Shown: piece after piece, positions 7,973 to 18,900 of the stretch
How positions within the stretch are numbered: the stretch's first letter is position 1
Layout of the letters: each line of letters starts with the position of its first letter
From: Vulcanimicrobiota bacterium
Lineage (GTDB): Bacteria; Vulcanimicrobiota; Xenobia; Xenobiales; JADMJV01
Reading direction: 5' to 3'
Length of the DNA stretch: 64,000 nt
Assembly (NCBI GenBank): GCA_019637395.1
Contig: JAHBVR010000005.1
Location: 129,312 to 193,311, forward strand
The notes under the pieces: model-generated
Seen by the model: the letters and a program-made list of their open reading frames with translations, nothing else
Told to the model about the DNA's origin: nothing
The model's database searches: none
Position numbers and translations under genes: made by a program

Positions 7973-9394
7973 CTAATAATAAGTCCACCAATTCCACCAG
8001 GTTTCTTTGACTCCATAGCGTCCCGGCGTGCGGTAGACGGTTTGATATTTTTCCAGGCCTTGCGCGTTGCGCCAGAACAGATCGAAGCGATAGTTGATGT
8101 TACCGATGATATTGGTCCAGAATATATCGATGTAGGGTGTGGCCTGATCATAAGTGTACCATTTCGTATAACGCTGGGTGTAGTCGTTGACCGCGTAGAC
8201 GTCTACTTTGTAGAGTCGGTAGCCGTCGAGCGGGTCCATGACGCGCACATTGATGACCGAGCGCGGGCCGTACATCTTGGCCGTGGGATGGGAACTGTTG
8301 CCCACCACCGTCCACCCAATGTCCAGCGGGGAAAAGTCGCGGTAGCGAAGGCTGACCTTGTGTTGCCCCGCCGATAGCTGATTGATGTAGATAAGGCCAT
8401 ACTTATCGGTGACTCCGGCGTACTTGCCGTCTACCCAGGCCTGAGCCCGCGCCAGTGGCTGATTGTCCTCGGACACAACCTTGAGGGTGTAGGGCACTCT
8501 GGTTCCCGGGGCGGCGATCCAGGCGCCCCCCGAGGCGCCGGCCGCGGTGGCGGCGCGCATCGGAATTCGCGGGGTGGCGGCGCCGCTGGCGACCAGGATC
8601 AGCGAGTCGCCCGAAACATTGGCGGGAAGAAGGAAACGGATGCGTTTGTCGGTCCACTCCTGAATGGAGGCGGCGGGAATCTCCTGGCCTCCCACCAACA
8701 GCCGGCCCTCCTCGGCCGGACCAAAGTTGCTTCCCGACAAAACCTGCTCTTGCTTGTTGTTCTGGGTCAGTTGCTGGACCACCGGCACGTCGCCGGGCCG
8801 ATTGACGCGGAGGCGCACGGGGCGCTTGGCGAAGACCCAGTAGGCCGCTCCCGGGTCCCATTCTGAACCGGGTCCCAGCGCCTTGATCTGATCGCCCTGA
8901 AGCATTTTGGAATCGATCCAGTCGGGACTGATTTCCTCCCAGATGCGGTTGAATTCGGTGTCGTCGCTGGCGGTCACTTGGGACAGTAGTAACGGTTGCG
9001 TGTCCGGCGAGCCGACCATGTTCCAGCCTTTGTCTAGAGAAATCGTACAATCCGTGTCTTGCAGTTGACCCCAGGCCCAGGCCTGCCCGTCCTCGCGGGC
9101 GTAAGTCCAATAGGCTTTGCCTGGCTGGCTGTCGACGGGACTGAGCGTCTTGCCGGAAGCGGGGTCTACCAGCGCCTCCAGGCCCTGGTAGGCCACTACT
9201 TTTTGAAAAGGAAAGGAGAGACTGTTCCAGCCGGCCTTGAGGTCATAACGTTGCGCCAATCCCGTCGAGGGGATACTCACGCGCAGCGGTAGCGGCAACG
9301 CGGCGGGTGGCTGAGCGGGCGGCTGAGGCTGTCCCGAAGCCGCCAACTGCAGCGAAATCCATGTGAGGGCGACCGTGCAACCGCGAAAAACCAT
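7973..9394 (-). CDS. Secreted multidomain protein with TIG-like and carboxypeptidase-regulatory-like domains
   Basis: A 473-residue protein with an N-terminal signal (CTVALTWISLQLAASGQP). Two Trp/Gly-rich repeats follow, each containing a GWN motif (AGWNSLSFPF and KGWNMVGSPD, about residues 53 and 123). Next is an IPT/TIG-like Ig domain (VLSGSNFG, then GGQEIPAASIQEW, about residues 218-285). A carboxypeptidase-regulatory or PEGA-like beta sandwich (about 310-370) carries the pattern ARAQAWVDGKYAGVTDKYG. The C-terminus is very Tyr/Trp-rich. The predicted location is extracellular or on the cell surface; no enzyme motif is seen. The start is ATG 9394, with a purine-rich GAGGAAAAGAGA upstream. 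Domain names rest on pattern recognition only. Confidence 0.72.
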   Translation of the reverse strand: MVFRGCTVALTWISLQLAASGQPQPPAQPPAALPLPLRVSIPSTGLAQRYDLKAGWNSLSFPFQKVVAYQGLEALVDPASGKTLSPVDSQPGKAYWTYAREDGQAWAWGQLQDTDCTISLDKGWNMVGSPDTQPLLLSQVTASDDTEFNRIWEEISPDWIDSKMLQGDQIKALGPGSEWDPGAAYWVFAKRPVRLRVNRPGDVPVVQQLTQNNKQEQVLSGSNFGPAEEGRLLVGGQEIPAASIQEWTDKRIRFLLPANVSGDSLILVASGAATPRIPMRAATAAGASGGAWIAAPGTRVPYTLKVVSEDNQPLARAQAWVDGKYAGVTDKYGLIYINQLSAGQHKVSLRYRDFSPLDIGWTVVGNSSHPTAKMYGPRSVINVRVMDPLDGYRLYKVDVYAVNDYTQRYTKWYTYDQATPYIDIFWTNIIGNINYRFDLFWRNAQGLEKYQTVYRTPGRYGVKETWWNWWTYY

Positions 9395-9544
9395 GGAAAT
9401 CTCTTTTCCTCAGCGGGCAGGCGCTCCTTGCCAAGAGGGAAAATGTCACAGACGGTCAACATCAATGCTGTCACATTGAGGTGGTCTAGGATGCCCGAAA
9501 AAGGCTCAGGACTTCCCAGAATGTGATGCTTGGAGGACGTGACG

Positions 9545-12500
9545 GTGTCGGGTGCGCTACAAATGGAAGCTAATGCCGCTTTTGAGCAGGGCGACTGGGA
9601 TCAAGCCATTGAGGGCTATACCAAGGCTTTAGAAGCCGATCCGAACGATGCCGAGTCCTGCCGTCGCCTGGCCGATACTCGGGCCATTCGCGGCAACCTC
9701 AACCTGGTTGTCGATACCTACCTTCAGTTGATGGATATCCTGTGCGCCCAGAGCAATTATCAAGCCGCGCTCCAGGTGGCTGACTGGGTCAAGTGCATCA
9801 AGCCCGAGTCCGACGCGGTCCGCGCCAAGACCGTCGATATTTATATCAAGCTGGGCGACATGGCCAAAGTCGTGCAGCACTCTATGGAATTGGCCCGTCT
9901 CTACATCGAACTGGGACAGGGCGAAAGCGCTATCTCTCTGCTTATCGAGGCTCAGAAGGCCGATCCGGGCAATCTGGAAATCGGTCTGGAGCTGGCCGAG
10001 ACCTACGTCAGTCAGGGACATATGCAAGAAGGCGCCAAGCAGTACCGGCATATGGGTCACGTGCTGGTCGATCAGGGAAATCTGGAACGCGCCTCGGAAG
10101 CCTTCCGCCGCCTCAAATTGATCGCTCCGGACGATGCCGGCATTTTGCTTACGCTGGGCAATATTTACGTGGAGCTCAAGCGCTACAATGAAGCCGAGCA
10201 GGAATATCGTTCCATCCTGCGCCACAACCTCAATCACGAGGAAGCTCTGTTGGCGCTGGGTCGCGTCTGTCAGCTCAAGTGTCAATGGCGCGACGCCATC
10301 CTCGCCTTCAATCGAATCCTCAACATTAACCCTGGCGAAGTCACGGCCAAAGAGCGCCTGGGTGAGCTCTATCAGCAGCAGAGTCTCATTCAGGACGCCA
10401 TCAAGTACTATTTGTTGGCCGCTCAGGCCTATTTTGAAATCGAAGAGCGCGATCGCGCCATTCGCCTCTATCAGATCGTGTTGGGCCTGGATCCCTCTCA
10501 TCCTACGGCTGTCCGGGAACTGACCAATCTCGAAGCACCGCTGGTGGGCATTCGCAACGAAGCCATCGAGCCTCCCACGCCGCGCCCCGAGAAGGTTTCC
10601 GCTAGCGAGGCGCCGGCTGCGGGTGCGCGTGAAGGTGGCTCTCTGGCTGCCGGTCTGGTGGCCAGAGGGGAAGAGGGCGGCGGTGGCGGCCGCAGCGGTA
10701 TGCTGCGGCGTACGGCCGGTGCGGCCAAGACTCCCGGTAAAGCTCCTTTGGCCGGCAAACCCAAGCTGGGTGAAGGCAAGCCGCAACTCGGCGGCGGTGG
10801 CGCTACCAAACAAGGGCTTTTCCGTTCGGGTGCGGGCGGAGGCGGTGATAAACCGATGCTCAGTCGCCGTGGTGCTAAAAAGGTCGAAGATACCATTGAA
10901 GACTCGGTGGGAGCGTCTTCCAATGAAATGGTCATGCCGGCCGCTCCCCAGCGGTCCATGATGGCTCCTTCGGGTGGGGAGGGACTGGGTTCTCCGCCTG
11001 ATGACGCCGCCTTTGCCCCCGCGGGCGGCCACGACCCCTTCGCCGCCGCCGGTAGCCACGATCCTTTTGCCTCGGCCCACACGGTGGATCCGTTCGCCGC
11101 TGCGGAGAGCGGCGGCTTCGGCGTGGCCGCAGACCCCTTTGCTGGCGAGGGAGATCCTTTTGCTGCGGCTGACCCCTTCGCGGTCGGCAACGATCCCTTC
11201 GCCGCTGCTGGGGATCCCTTCGCCGCTGCTGGGGATCCCTTCGCCGCTGCCGGCGATCCCTTCGCCCCCGGCAACGATCCTTTCGCTGCCCAGGCCGCGC
11301 CAGTCGATCCTTTTGCCGCTCAGGCGGACCCTTTCGCCAACGCGGCGGATCCCTTCGCGAGCGCCCCAGCGGCGGGTGATCCCTTCGCCGGCCAGTCCGC
11401 TCATGATCCCTTTGCGGCGAGTTCCGCGGACCCATTCGCGGCGCCCGCCGAGCCGTTCGCTGTTCAGGCGGACCCTTTCGCTTCCGCGGGCCAAGACCCG
11501 TTTGCAGCCCCTGCTCACGACCCGTTTGCGGCTCCGGCGCACGACCCGTTCGGAGCTGCGGCCTCCGACTCGTTGGCCGCTTCGGCCCAAAACCCGTTCG
11601 GCACACCGGCCGCGTCTCCGGCCAATCACGATCCGTTCGCTGCCTCGGCCGACCCTTTTGGATCTCCAGCGGCAGATCCATTCGCAGTCCCGGCTGCTGA
11701 CCCGTTTGGCGCTCCCGCCCAGGACCCTTTTGCTGCCCCTGCGGACCCGTTCGCTGCGACCGCCGACCCCTTTGCGGCTCCGGCCGCCGATTCGTTTGCC
11801 GCCCCCGCTCAGGACCCGTTCGCCGCAACCAACGACCCGTTCGGGGCCCCGGCCAGCGACCCGTTTGCGGCTCCGGCTGCCGACCCGTTCGGCGCCCCCG
11901 CCCAGGACCCGTTCGCCGCGACCAGCGACCCGTTTGCGGCTCCGGCTGCCGACCCGTTCGGCGCCCCTGCCCAGGACCCGTTCGCCGCGACCAGCGACCC
12001 GTTTGCGGCTCCGGCTGCCGACCCGTTCGGCGCCCCCGCTCAGGATCCGTTCGCCGCGAGCACCGACCCGTTTGCGGCTCCGGCTGCCGACCCGTTCGGC
12101 GCCCCCGCTCAGGATCCGTTCGCCACGACCGCCGACCCGTTTGCGGCTCCGGCCGTGGACCCATTCGGCGCCCCCGCTCAGGACCCGTTTGCCGCGACCA
12201 GCGACCCGTTTGGTGCCCCGGCCAACGACCCGTTTGCGTCTCCGGCTGCGGACCCGTTTGCCGCGACCGCCGACCCGTTTGCGGCCCCGGCTGCGGACCC
12301 GTTTGCCGCGACCGCCGACCCGTTTGCGGCTCCGGCTGCGGACCCGTTCGCCGCGACCGCCGACCCGTTTGCGGCTCCGGCTGCCGACCCATTCGGCGCC
12401 CCCGCTCAGGATCCGTTCGCCACGACCGCTGACCCGTTTGCGGCTCCGGCTGCGGACCCGTTTGCCGCTCCAACTGTTGACCCGTTCGCCGCGACCGCCG

Positions 12501-15500
12501 ATCCCTTTGCAGCGCCGGCAGCCGATCCGTTTGGCGCCCCCGCCCAGGACCCGTTCGCGGCCCCGGCTGCGGACCCGTTTGCCGCGACTGCCGATCCCTT
12601 TGCAGCGCCGGCCGCCGACCCGTTCGGCGCCCCCGCCCAGGACCCGTTCGCGGCCCCGGCTGCGGACCCGTTTGCCGCGACTGCCGATCCCTTTGCGGCC
12701 CCGGCCGCCGATCCGTTCGCAGCCACCTCTGACCCGTTCGCGGCTCCTCCCGCGGCGGCGGTCGATCCCTTTGCCGCCCCTGCCGGGGACCCGTTTGCGG
12801 CTCCGGCTGCCGACCCGTTCGCCGCTCCGCCTCAATCCGACCCCTTTGGCGCTTCCGGCGAGCCTTTCAGCTCTGCCGTCTCTGACCCGTTCGCCTCGGC
12901 TCCCGATCCGTTTGGCACCAGTCCCGAATCCTATGCCGCCGCTCCCGCTCAGGATCCTTTCGCTGCGCCGCCCGCCAGCGATCCATTTGCCTCCTCTCCG
13001 GTCCAGGACCCGTTTGCCGTGGCCGCGCCCAGTCTGTCACTGCCCGGCGATCCGTTCAGCGCTCCGCCGACCCTGGAACCGCCTCCCAGCGCGGAGCCAT
13101 TCTCGGCGGCCAGCCTCCAGGTCGGCGATCCCTTTGCCGCCCCGGTGGCGGCGGCTCCACTGGACCCGTTCGGCGCCCCCCCGGCCCTCGACCCCTTCGC
13201 CGCTCCGGTCGCCCTCGATCCGTTTGCTTCTACTCTGTCAGCCCCGCCCCAACTGGAGCCGATAGCTGAGCCCGTGAGTGCCGGATTGCAGGCTCCGCCC
13301 GCCTTCGACCCTTTCGCTCCCACCATGGAGGCTCAGCCGCTACTGGCCCCACCGCCCGACCTCGGGCCGCCTCCTTCGCTGGAGTTGTTCTCAGCTCCGC
13401 CGGCGGAAGCCGCTCCCTCCTTGGAAGAGTCTCCCTTCGCCCTGAGGGTGGAGGCTCCGCTGGCTCCGCCGGCTTTTGATTCGGGCGAAGCTCCCTCGCT
13501 GAACCTGGGAGCGCCCGAAGCCGATCGCGGCGGCGCCCCGGTCGAATCGACCTTCGGTGCCTCGCCTTCGCACTTCTTTGATAAACTCAAGCAGGGCGCC
13601 CAGGCCGAGGCCTCACCCCCCGCCGCTGGTGGGGGAGCTGATTCACTGGCCGAGCGGATTGCTCGTCGTAATAAGTCCAAACAAGAGGAGATCGAAGTCC
13701 CCGGCGATCTGCCCATCCTGGAGCTCCCTCCCTTACAGGCTGACCTGCAGCCGCTCCCGCCACCTCCGGCGGCGGCCTGGGAGGAGCCGGTGGTGGCGCC
13801 CGTGGCCTTCGCTCCGGTCATCGAGGCCAGCAGCGAGCCTATCGCGTCGGAACGGACTCATTTCGAGCCGGTACCGGCCGAGCCGCCCGCTTTCCAGGAG
13901 TCCATGCAGCTCGAGACCCCGCCCGTGGTCGAGCCGGAGCCCGAACCCGAGCCCGAGCCCGAGCCGGAACCCGAGCCCGAGCCGCTGCCTCCGGAGCCGA
14001 TTTTCGGCCGCCCGCGTAGCAGCTTCTCGGTCGAGTCGGAAGTTTCGGGGGACCAGGTGCAGCAGGCTCGCGAAGTCCGCGAGAAGAACGAAGGAGCGGA
14101 CGTGGCCTCCTTGATTCGGGCTTATCGGCGCTCCATCGAGGAGAATCCGGACAACCTGTTGCTGCGCACCAACCTGGCTGACCTGCATCTCAACTACGGA
14201 CTGCTGGAAGACGCGGTGGTGCAATACCGTCAGATCATCAAGCGCAATCCCAACAGCGTAGGTCTGCACCACCGCCTGATTCAGGCCCACCTGTGGAACG
14301 ATAATTACGAAGAGGCCGCGGCCACTCTGATGGAGCTTTCCCAGTTGCATGTCAGCCGGGGAGAACTACAGGATGCGCTCGACGGTATGCAGACGGTGCT
14401 CAGTCTGGATCCTCACCACTTCCAGGCGCGCCGCCAGTTGGTCGACCTGTGTTCGGCCCAGGGCGAAGCGCGCCTGGCCACCCATCACCTGCGTCAACTG
14501 GCCGAAGCCGCCCTCACTAAGGGCAGCGTAGAGGAGGCCATCGAGGCCTTCTCCCGCCTTATGGAAATCAGCGACGATCCCAGCTTCCAGGACCGCCTGG
14601 CTCAAGTCTACGAGAGTCAGGGCCGCACCGAGGAAGCGCTTCACCACTATCGCCAACTGGTAGAACGTTATTGGCAGGCCGAGAAGTGGGAAGAAGCCGC
14701 CTCGGCCACCGAGCGCATCGTCACCTTGATGCCGGAAGACTTGACGGTGCGGCGCAGCCTCACCGAACTCTATCAGCGTCTCGGCCTGACCGAACGCGTG
14801 TTGGAGCAGCGTTACCAGTTGGGTTGTCACTACTTCAGCGTGGGCGATGTCAACGCCGCCGCCGAGTTGCTCGAGCAAGTCCTGCATGAGCAGCCGAGCC
14901 ACAACCAGGCCCGCCGCGTTCTGCTGGACGTCTACCTGGCTCAGGGACGGATCGAGGAGGCTCTGAAGCAGTCGGAGTCGCTGACGGCCCACTACATTCA
15001 GGAAAAAGACCACCAGAACGCCATCGATCTCTACCTGAAGCTGGTCGAAGCCCAGCCCGAAAACGCCGAGTTGCGCAAGAACCTCATTCGTTTCTACGAG
15101 ATGGCCGAGGATTCCGAGCAGGCGTCCGAGCAATGGCTGGCTCTGGCTCAGCTTTACTCTCGCTTCGAATCCTGGGAAGAATCCGTGGGTGCCTATCAGA
15201 AGGTGTTGGAGCTGGACGAGAATCGCTCCGAGATCCACTACCAGTTGGCCCGCATCTACCTGGAGAAGCTGGGCGACCCGGCTCAGGCTCTGCAAGAGTT
15301 CCACCGCGTTTATGAACTCGATCCGGGCAATACCCAGGCGATGGGCAAGTACATCCGCATCCTGTTGCGCCTGAGCAAAGCCGACAGCGCCGCCGAAGTG
15401 TTGCGCCGCCTGGCTGAAGTCAACCCGGATGCGGCCGAAGTCAAGGATTCGGTGATGAAGGACTTCAAAGGCCGTATCGAGAGTGAGCCGGGCGATCTGC

Positions 15501-15904
15501 GCGCCCGCTTCGTCTTCGGTGAACTCTCCTACCACCTGGGCGAGCTGGACCTGGCCATCGAGCAGTTTCAGCAGACTCGCCGCGATCGGGCCTTCGAACT
15601 CAAGTCCTACAACATGCTGGGGCAATGCTTCGCCGAAAAGCACGGTTTCAACATGCTCGACCTGGCCATCCGCCAGTTCCGCCGCGGTCTGGAGACCCCC
15701 GGTTTCTCTGAACAAGAGTACCTGGAGCTACGCTATAACCTGGCCATGCTGCAGTACAAGAACAACCGTCTGCAAGAAGCCCTGCAGGAGCTCAAAGACT
15801 GCTACGCGGTGGACATCGCCTACCGCGACGTGCGCGAATGGATTCGTCGTATCGAGAACGAGATCGCCGGTGGGCCCAAGGTCAACCGCGGACCGCAGAA
15901 GTAA
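9545..15904 (+). CDS. Giant TPR protein with about 80 DPF motifs in a disordered centre
   Basis: About 2,119 residues. I start it at GTG 9545, eight bases after GGAGG, rather than at the upstream TTG (9530), which lies at the ribosome site itself. Three parts are visible. Residues about 1-330 are TPR repeats (W/Y-x2-A-x3-Y style helices such as GDWDQAIEGYTKALEADPN). Residues about 360-1500 are disordered: a Gly/Lys-rich linker, then about 80 copies of DPF in contexts such as DPFAAPA and DPFGAPAQ, then Pro/Glu-rich sequence with an EP dipeptide run. Residues about 1510-2119 are a second TPR solenoid. No signal peptide is seen, so it is probably cytoplasmic. It lies 17 bases upstream of another giant TPR gene. 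Inference: a scaffold in which two TPR arrays are joined by a multivalent linker. Confidence 0.9.
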   Translation: MSGALQMEANAAFEQGDWDQAIEGYTKALEADPNDAESCRRLADTRAIRGNLNLVVDTYLQLMDILCAQSNYQAALQVADWVKCIKPESDAVRAKTVDIYIKLGDMAKVVQHSMELARLYIELGQGESAISLLIEAQKADPGNLEIGLELAETYVSQGHMQEGAKQYRHMGHVLVDQGNLERASEAFRRLKLIAPDDAGILLTLGNIYVELKRYNEAEQEYRSILRHNLNHEEALLALGRVCQLKCQWRDAILAFNRILNINPGEVTAKERLGELYQQQSLIQDAIKYYLLAAQAYFEIEERDRAIRLYQIVLGLDPSHPTAVRELTNLEAPLVGIRNEAIEPPTPRPEKVSASEAPAAGAREGGSLAAGLVARGEEGGGGGRSGMLRRTAGAAKTPGKAPLAGKPKLGEGKPQLGGGGATKQGLFRSGAGGGGDKPMLSRRGAKKVEDTIEDSVGASSNEMVMPAAPQRSMMAPSGGEGLGSPPDDAAFAPAGGHDPFAAAGSHDPFASAHTVDPFAAAESGGFGVAADPFAGEGDPFAAADPFAVGNDPFAAAGDPFAAAGDPFAAAGDPFAPGNDPFAAQAAPVDPFAAQADPFANAADPFASAPAAGDPFAGQSAHDPFAASSADPFAAPAEPFAVQADPFASAGQDPFAAPAHDPFAAPAHDPFGAAASDSLAASAQNPFGTPAASPANHDPFAASADPFGSPAADPFAVPAADPFGAPAQDPFAAPADPFAATADPFAAPAADSFAAPAQDPFAATNDPFGAPASDPFAAPAADPFGAPAQDPFAATSDPFAAPAADPFGAPAQDPFAATSDPFAAPAADPFGAPAQDPFAASTDPFAAPAADPFGAPAQDPFATTADPFAAPAVDPFGAPAQDPFAATSDPFGAPANDPFASPAADPFAATADPFAAPAADPFAATADPFAAPAADPFAATADPFAAPAADPFGAPAQDPFATTADPFAAPAADPFAAPTVDPFAATADPFAAPAADPFGAPAQDPFAAPAADPFAATADPFAAPAADPFGAPAQDPFAAPAADPFAATADPFAAPAADPFAATSDPFAAPPAAAVDPFAAPAGDPFAAPAADPFAAPPQSDPFGASGEPFSSAVSDPFASAPDPFGTSPESYAAAPAQDPFAAPPASDPFASSPVQDPFAVAAPSLSLPGDPFSAPPTLEPPPSAEPFSAASLQVGDPFAAPVAAAPLDPFGAPPALDPFAAPVALDPFASTLSAPPQLEPIAEPVSAGLQAPPAFDPFAPTMEAQPLLAPPPDLGPPPSLELFSAPPAEAAPSLEESPFALRVEAPLAPPAFDSGEAPSLNLGAPEADRGGAPVESTFGASPSHFFDKLKQGAQAEASPPAAGGGADSLAERIARRNKSKQEEIEVPGDLPILELPPLQADLQPLPPPPAAAWEEPVVAPVAFAPVIEASSEPIASERTHFEPVPAEPPAFQESMQLETPPVVEPEPEPEPEPEPEPEPEPLPPEPIFGRPRSSFSVESEVSGDQVQQAREVREKNEGADVASLIRAYRRSIEENPDNLLLRTNLADLHLNYGLLEDAVVQYRQIIKRNPNSVGLHHRLIQAHLWNDNYEEAAATLMELSQLHVSRGELQDALDGMQTVLSLDPHHFQARRQLVDLCSAQGEARLATHHLRQLAEAALTKGSVEEAIEAFSRLMEISDDPSFQDRLAQVYESQGRTEEALHHYRQLVERYWQAEKWEEAASATERIVTLMPEDLTVRRSLTELYQRLGLTERVLEQRYQLGCHYFSVGDVNAAAELLEQVLHEQPSHNQARRVLLDVYLAQGRIEEALKQSESLTAHYIQEKDHQNAIDLYLKLVEAQPENAELRKNLIRFYEMAEDSEQASEQWLALAQLYSRFESWEESVGAYQKVLELDENRSEIHYQLARIYLEKLGDPAQALQEFHRVYELDPGNTQAMGKYIRILLRLSKADSAAEVLRRLAEVNPDAAEVKDSVMKDFKGRIESEPGDLRARFVFGELSYHLGELDLAIEQFQQTRRDRAFELKSYNMLGQCFAEKHGFNMLDLAIRQFRRGLETPGFSEQEYLELRYNLAMLQYKNNRLQEALQELKDCYAVDIAYRDVREWIRRIENEIAGGPKVNRGPQK
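11030..13325 (+). repeat. Tandem DPF-encoding repeat tract inside the giant TPR gene
   Basis: About 2.3 kb of imperfect tandem repeats encoding DPFAAPA, DPFGAPAQ and DPFAAT units (roughly 7-14 residues, 21-42 bases). The unit around 11,880-12,130 (ADPFGAPAQDPFAAT-S followed by DPFAAP) is almost identical from copy to copy, which indicates recent expansion. The strong codon bias opens very long frames on the opposite strand and in other plus frames; these are by-products of the repeat. Confidence 0.93.
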
Positions 15905-15921
15905 GCCAGGGGATTTAGAGA

Positions 15922-18900
15922 ATGTCTGACCAGCAAATTATTCAACAGTGGCTTACTTACGCCAGCAAACTGGCCCAGCAGGGCCGTCTCGACGAAGCGA
16001 TCCAGGCGCTGCTCAAAGTGGTCGAAGAGGACCCGCAGAACCTTGAGGTGCGCAACGCCATCATCAAGTTCGCTTCCCAAAAGGGCGACTACACGGTGGT
16101 GGTTTATCAGCACATGGATTGTGCCGAACTTTACGTTTTGGCGGGCGACAAAAAATCGGCCATGGAGCGCTACGAAACCATCCTGCGCCTGGAAGAAACC
16201 GTCCAACTGGGTCCGCACAGCCGCGCTGACGCGGTCATGCAGGTTCGCCAGTTGGTGGCCACCGTCAAGCCGGAAATCTACCTGCGCATCGGCGAGTTCC
16301 GCCTGGAGCACAATCAGGTCGACCAGGCGCTGCAGTACCTGAAGAAGTCTCAGGAACTGAAGCCGGGTATCTGGGATACTCACATGGCCCTGGGCCGCGC
16401 TTTCATGATCAAGGAAGCTTACAAGGACGCCATCGGTGAGTTTCAAGAGGTGCTCCGACTGACTCAGGAAGACGGCCAGGAAGCTCAGGCCCAGGCTTAT
16501 GAAATGCTGGGCGAGGTGTTCGTGCGCCAGGGCCGTCCCCCGGCCGCCACCATCACCTGGTTCGATCGCGCCGCCCTGCTTTACGTGCAAAAGCAGATGT
16601 TCAACGAGGCCTGCCGGGCTTACGGCCGCATCGTCGAGGTGGACGGAACCAACAAGGAAGCCCTCAACAGCCTGGGCGAGCTCTACAGTCGCCTCAATAT
16701 GAAGGAAAAGGCCGTCCAGGTCTACAGCCGGCTGGCTGATATGTTCGAAAAAGAGGGAACGGCTCTCGATAAGGTCATTCAGCTCTACGAAACCATCATC
16801 CAGTTGGAGCCGCAGAATCGGCCCGTCGGCGAAAAGCTGGTCGGCATCTACGCCAATATTCTGCAGCGTAGTCCCAACAACGTCTCCATCCGCGGCCGTT
16901 TGGTCGAACATCTGGTCCGCCAGCAGCGCAACCAGGAATTACCTCCTCACTATCTGGCCATGGCCCAATATCAGATGGAGCGCGGCATGACCGACGAGGC
17001 CGTCAAGGCCCTGCGCCGTCTGCTGGAGATCGATAGCCAGTATCTGGAAGCCCGCGAAATGCTGGGCGATCTCTATCTCAAGCGCGAGATGAAGACCGAA
17101 GCCAAAGACGAGTTCCAGCAGGTGATCAAGATCTATCGCTCTCAGGGCAAAGAAGAAGCCGCTCTGGAGCTGCAGCAGAAAATGGTGCAGCTTTTCCCCG
17201 AGGATATCGAGCTGCCTTATCAGGTCGCCGTTGGTTTGCGGGACCGCGGGGACTTCGCGGGAGCGCTCCACGAACTCGACCGGCTGGTAACTCAACGTCC
17301 CGATGACCTGCGCGCCCTGGTCTATCGCGGCGAATGCCTGCTGGCCCTGGAGCGCCACAGCGAGGCCGCCCAGAACTACGAAATGATTCTGCGTTTGGAA
17401 CCTGATCAGCTAGAAGTGCGGCGGGCCGCTATCGCTGCCTACCTGCAACTCAACCAACCGCAATACGCCGCCCACCATCTGCATCAATTGCCCCAGGATG
17501 ACCCTAAGAAGGGGGCACTGCAGCGCCGCCTTATCGCCCAGCTCCTGGAGGCCCGCCAACTGGACGTGGCCGAACAGGAAATGGCCCACCTGCCCAGCGA
17601 CGACGAGCAGTTGCTGTCGATGCGCAAGGAGTTGGTCAAACTCCACCTCGACGCCGGCAATCTGGAAAAAGCCTTTGAAGGGCTTCCCCAGATTCCGCGT
17701 TCGGAGCGGGAACGCAACAGCCTGGTCACGCGCCTCTTAGAAATTCCCCTGAGCCAGGGCGACCTGGAAACGGCCGCCCGCACCATTCATCGCCTGCCCG
17801 AGGACGATCCGCTCAAGGTCACCTTCCACCGCCGCCTCATCACCGCCTACCTGGAAGCTGGCCGGCTTAACGACGCCGCTCACGACGTGGCCCGCCTGCC
17901 TCAGGATGATGAAGGACGCTCCCGGCTCATCAGCCAGGTCATCAGCGGCTACCTGAACGCTCATCAATATCGCGAAGCAGCCGACCAGATCTATCGCCTG
18001 AACGACACCGATCCGTTGCGCAACTCCTTTATGGGCCAGCTCATCGAGGCGCTGATCGGCGTCGGGGAATTGGAACGGGCCGCCCAGGAAGTGAGCCGGT
18101 TGGGGGAGAGCGATGAAATCAAGCCGCGCTATCATCGCCGCCTGATTCAGGCCTACCTGAACGCCAGCCGTTTTGAGGAAGCCGAAAAATCCATCGTCAC
18201 CTTAAACGACGCCGACCCGGAAAAGCGCTCGTTCTTGCGCCTGCTGGTGCAGAAATTCTTGACCATGGGCCAGTTCGACCGGGTGCGCGACCTGGTGGCT
18301 CATATGCCCGAGGATATGGAGGAGCGCTCCCAATACCTCGACGGTCTGGTGCACAACTACCTCGACCTCGGCGAATTAGGCAAGGCGCGCAGCCAGGTTT
18401 TCTCCATGGCCGACATGGCCTCGCGGGCCGGCAACCACCTGGAAGCCGAGCGCCTCTATCGAGAAATCCTGGCCTATCAGCCGTCGGACGTCGACATCCG
18501 CCTGCACCTGTGCCAGGCCCTGGCTTCGCAGGGCCAGGCGGAGCGGGCCCGCGAAGGGATGCTGGTGCTGGCCGGGCGTTTCCATCGCGAAGGCAACGCC
18601 ACCTCAGCGGCTGACGTCTACTCGCGCATGCTCGACCTGGATAGCCATAATCTCAACGCTCGCTACCGCCTGGGCAGCCTCTGGGCGGAACAGGGCCAGA
18701 CCGCTCAGGCGCTGGAGCAGTTCGCGCAACTGGCCAAGGTCTACCTCGAGCAGAACCTGCCCGAGGTCGCCCAACGAGTTCTCAAAAAAATCCTGGAGCT
18801 CGATCCCAAGGATATCGACCATCGCCGTCAGGCCATTCGCCTGCTCATTCGCAACCTGCGCTTCGAAGAAGCCACCGAGCACTACCGCATCCTGCTGGGT

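Noticed and set aside
9444-9475. Two TGTCACA direct repeats in the divergent region before the TPR operon
   Set aside because: Seven bases, 25 apart, with no -35/-10 context to match; too short to call an operator.
9629-12835. A 1,068-codon Arg/Gly-rich reading frame antisense to the DPF/TPR gene, and other long frames in the same region
   Set aside because: It runs over the GC-rich repeat tract, where codon bias suppresses stops on the opposite strand. The predicted protein is pure low complexity, has no ribosome site, and the plus frame is clearly the real one (TPR motifs on both sides).
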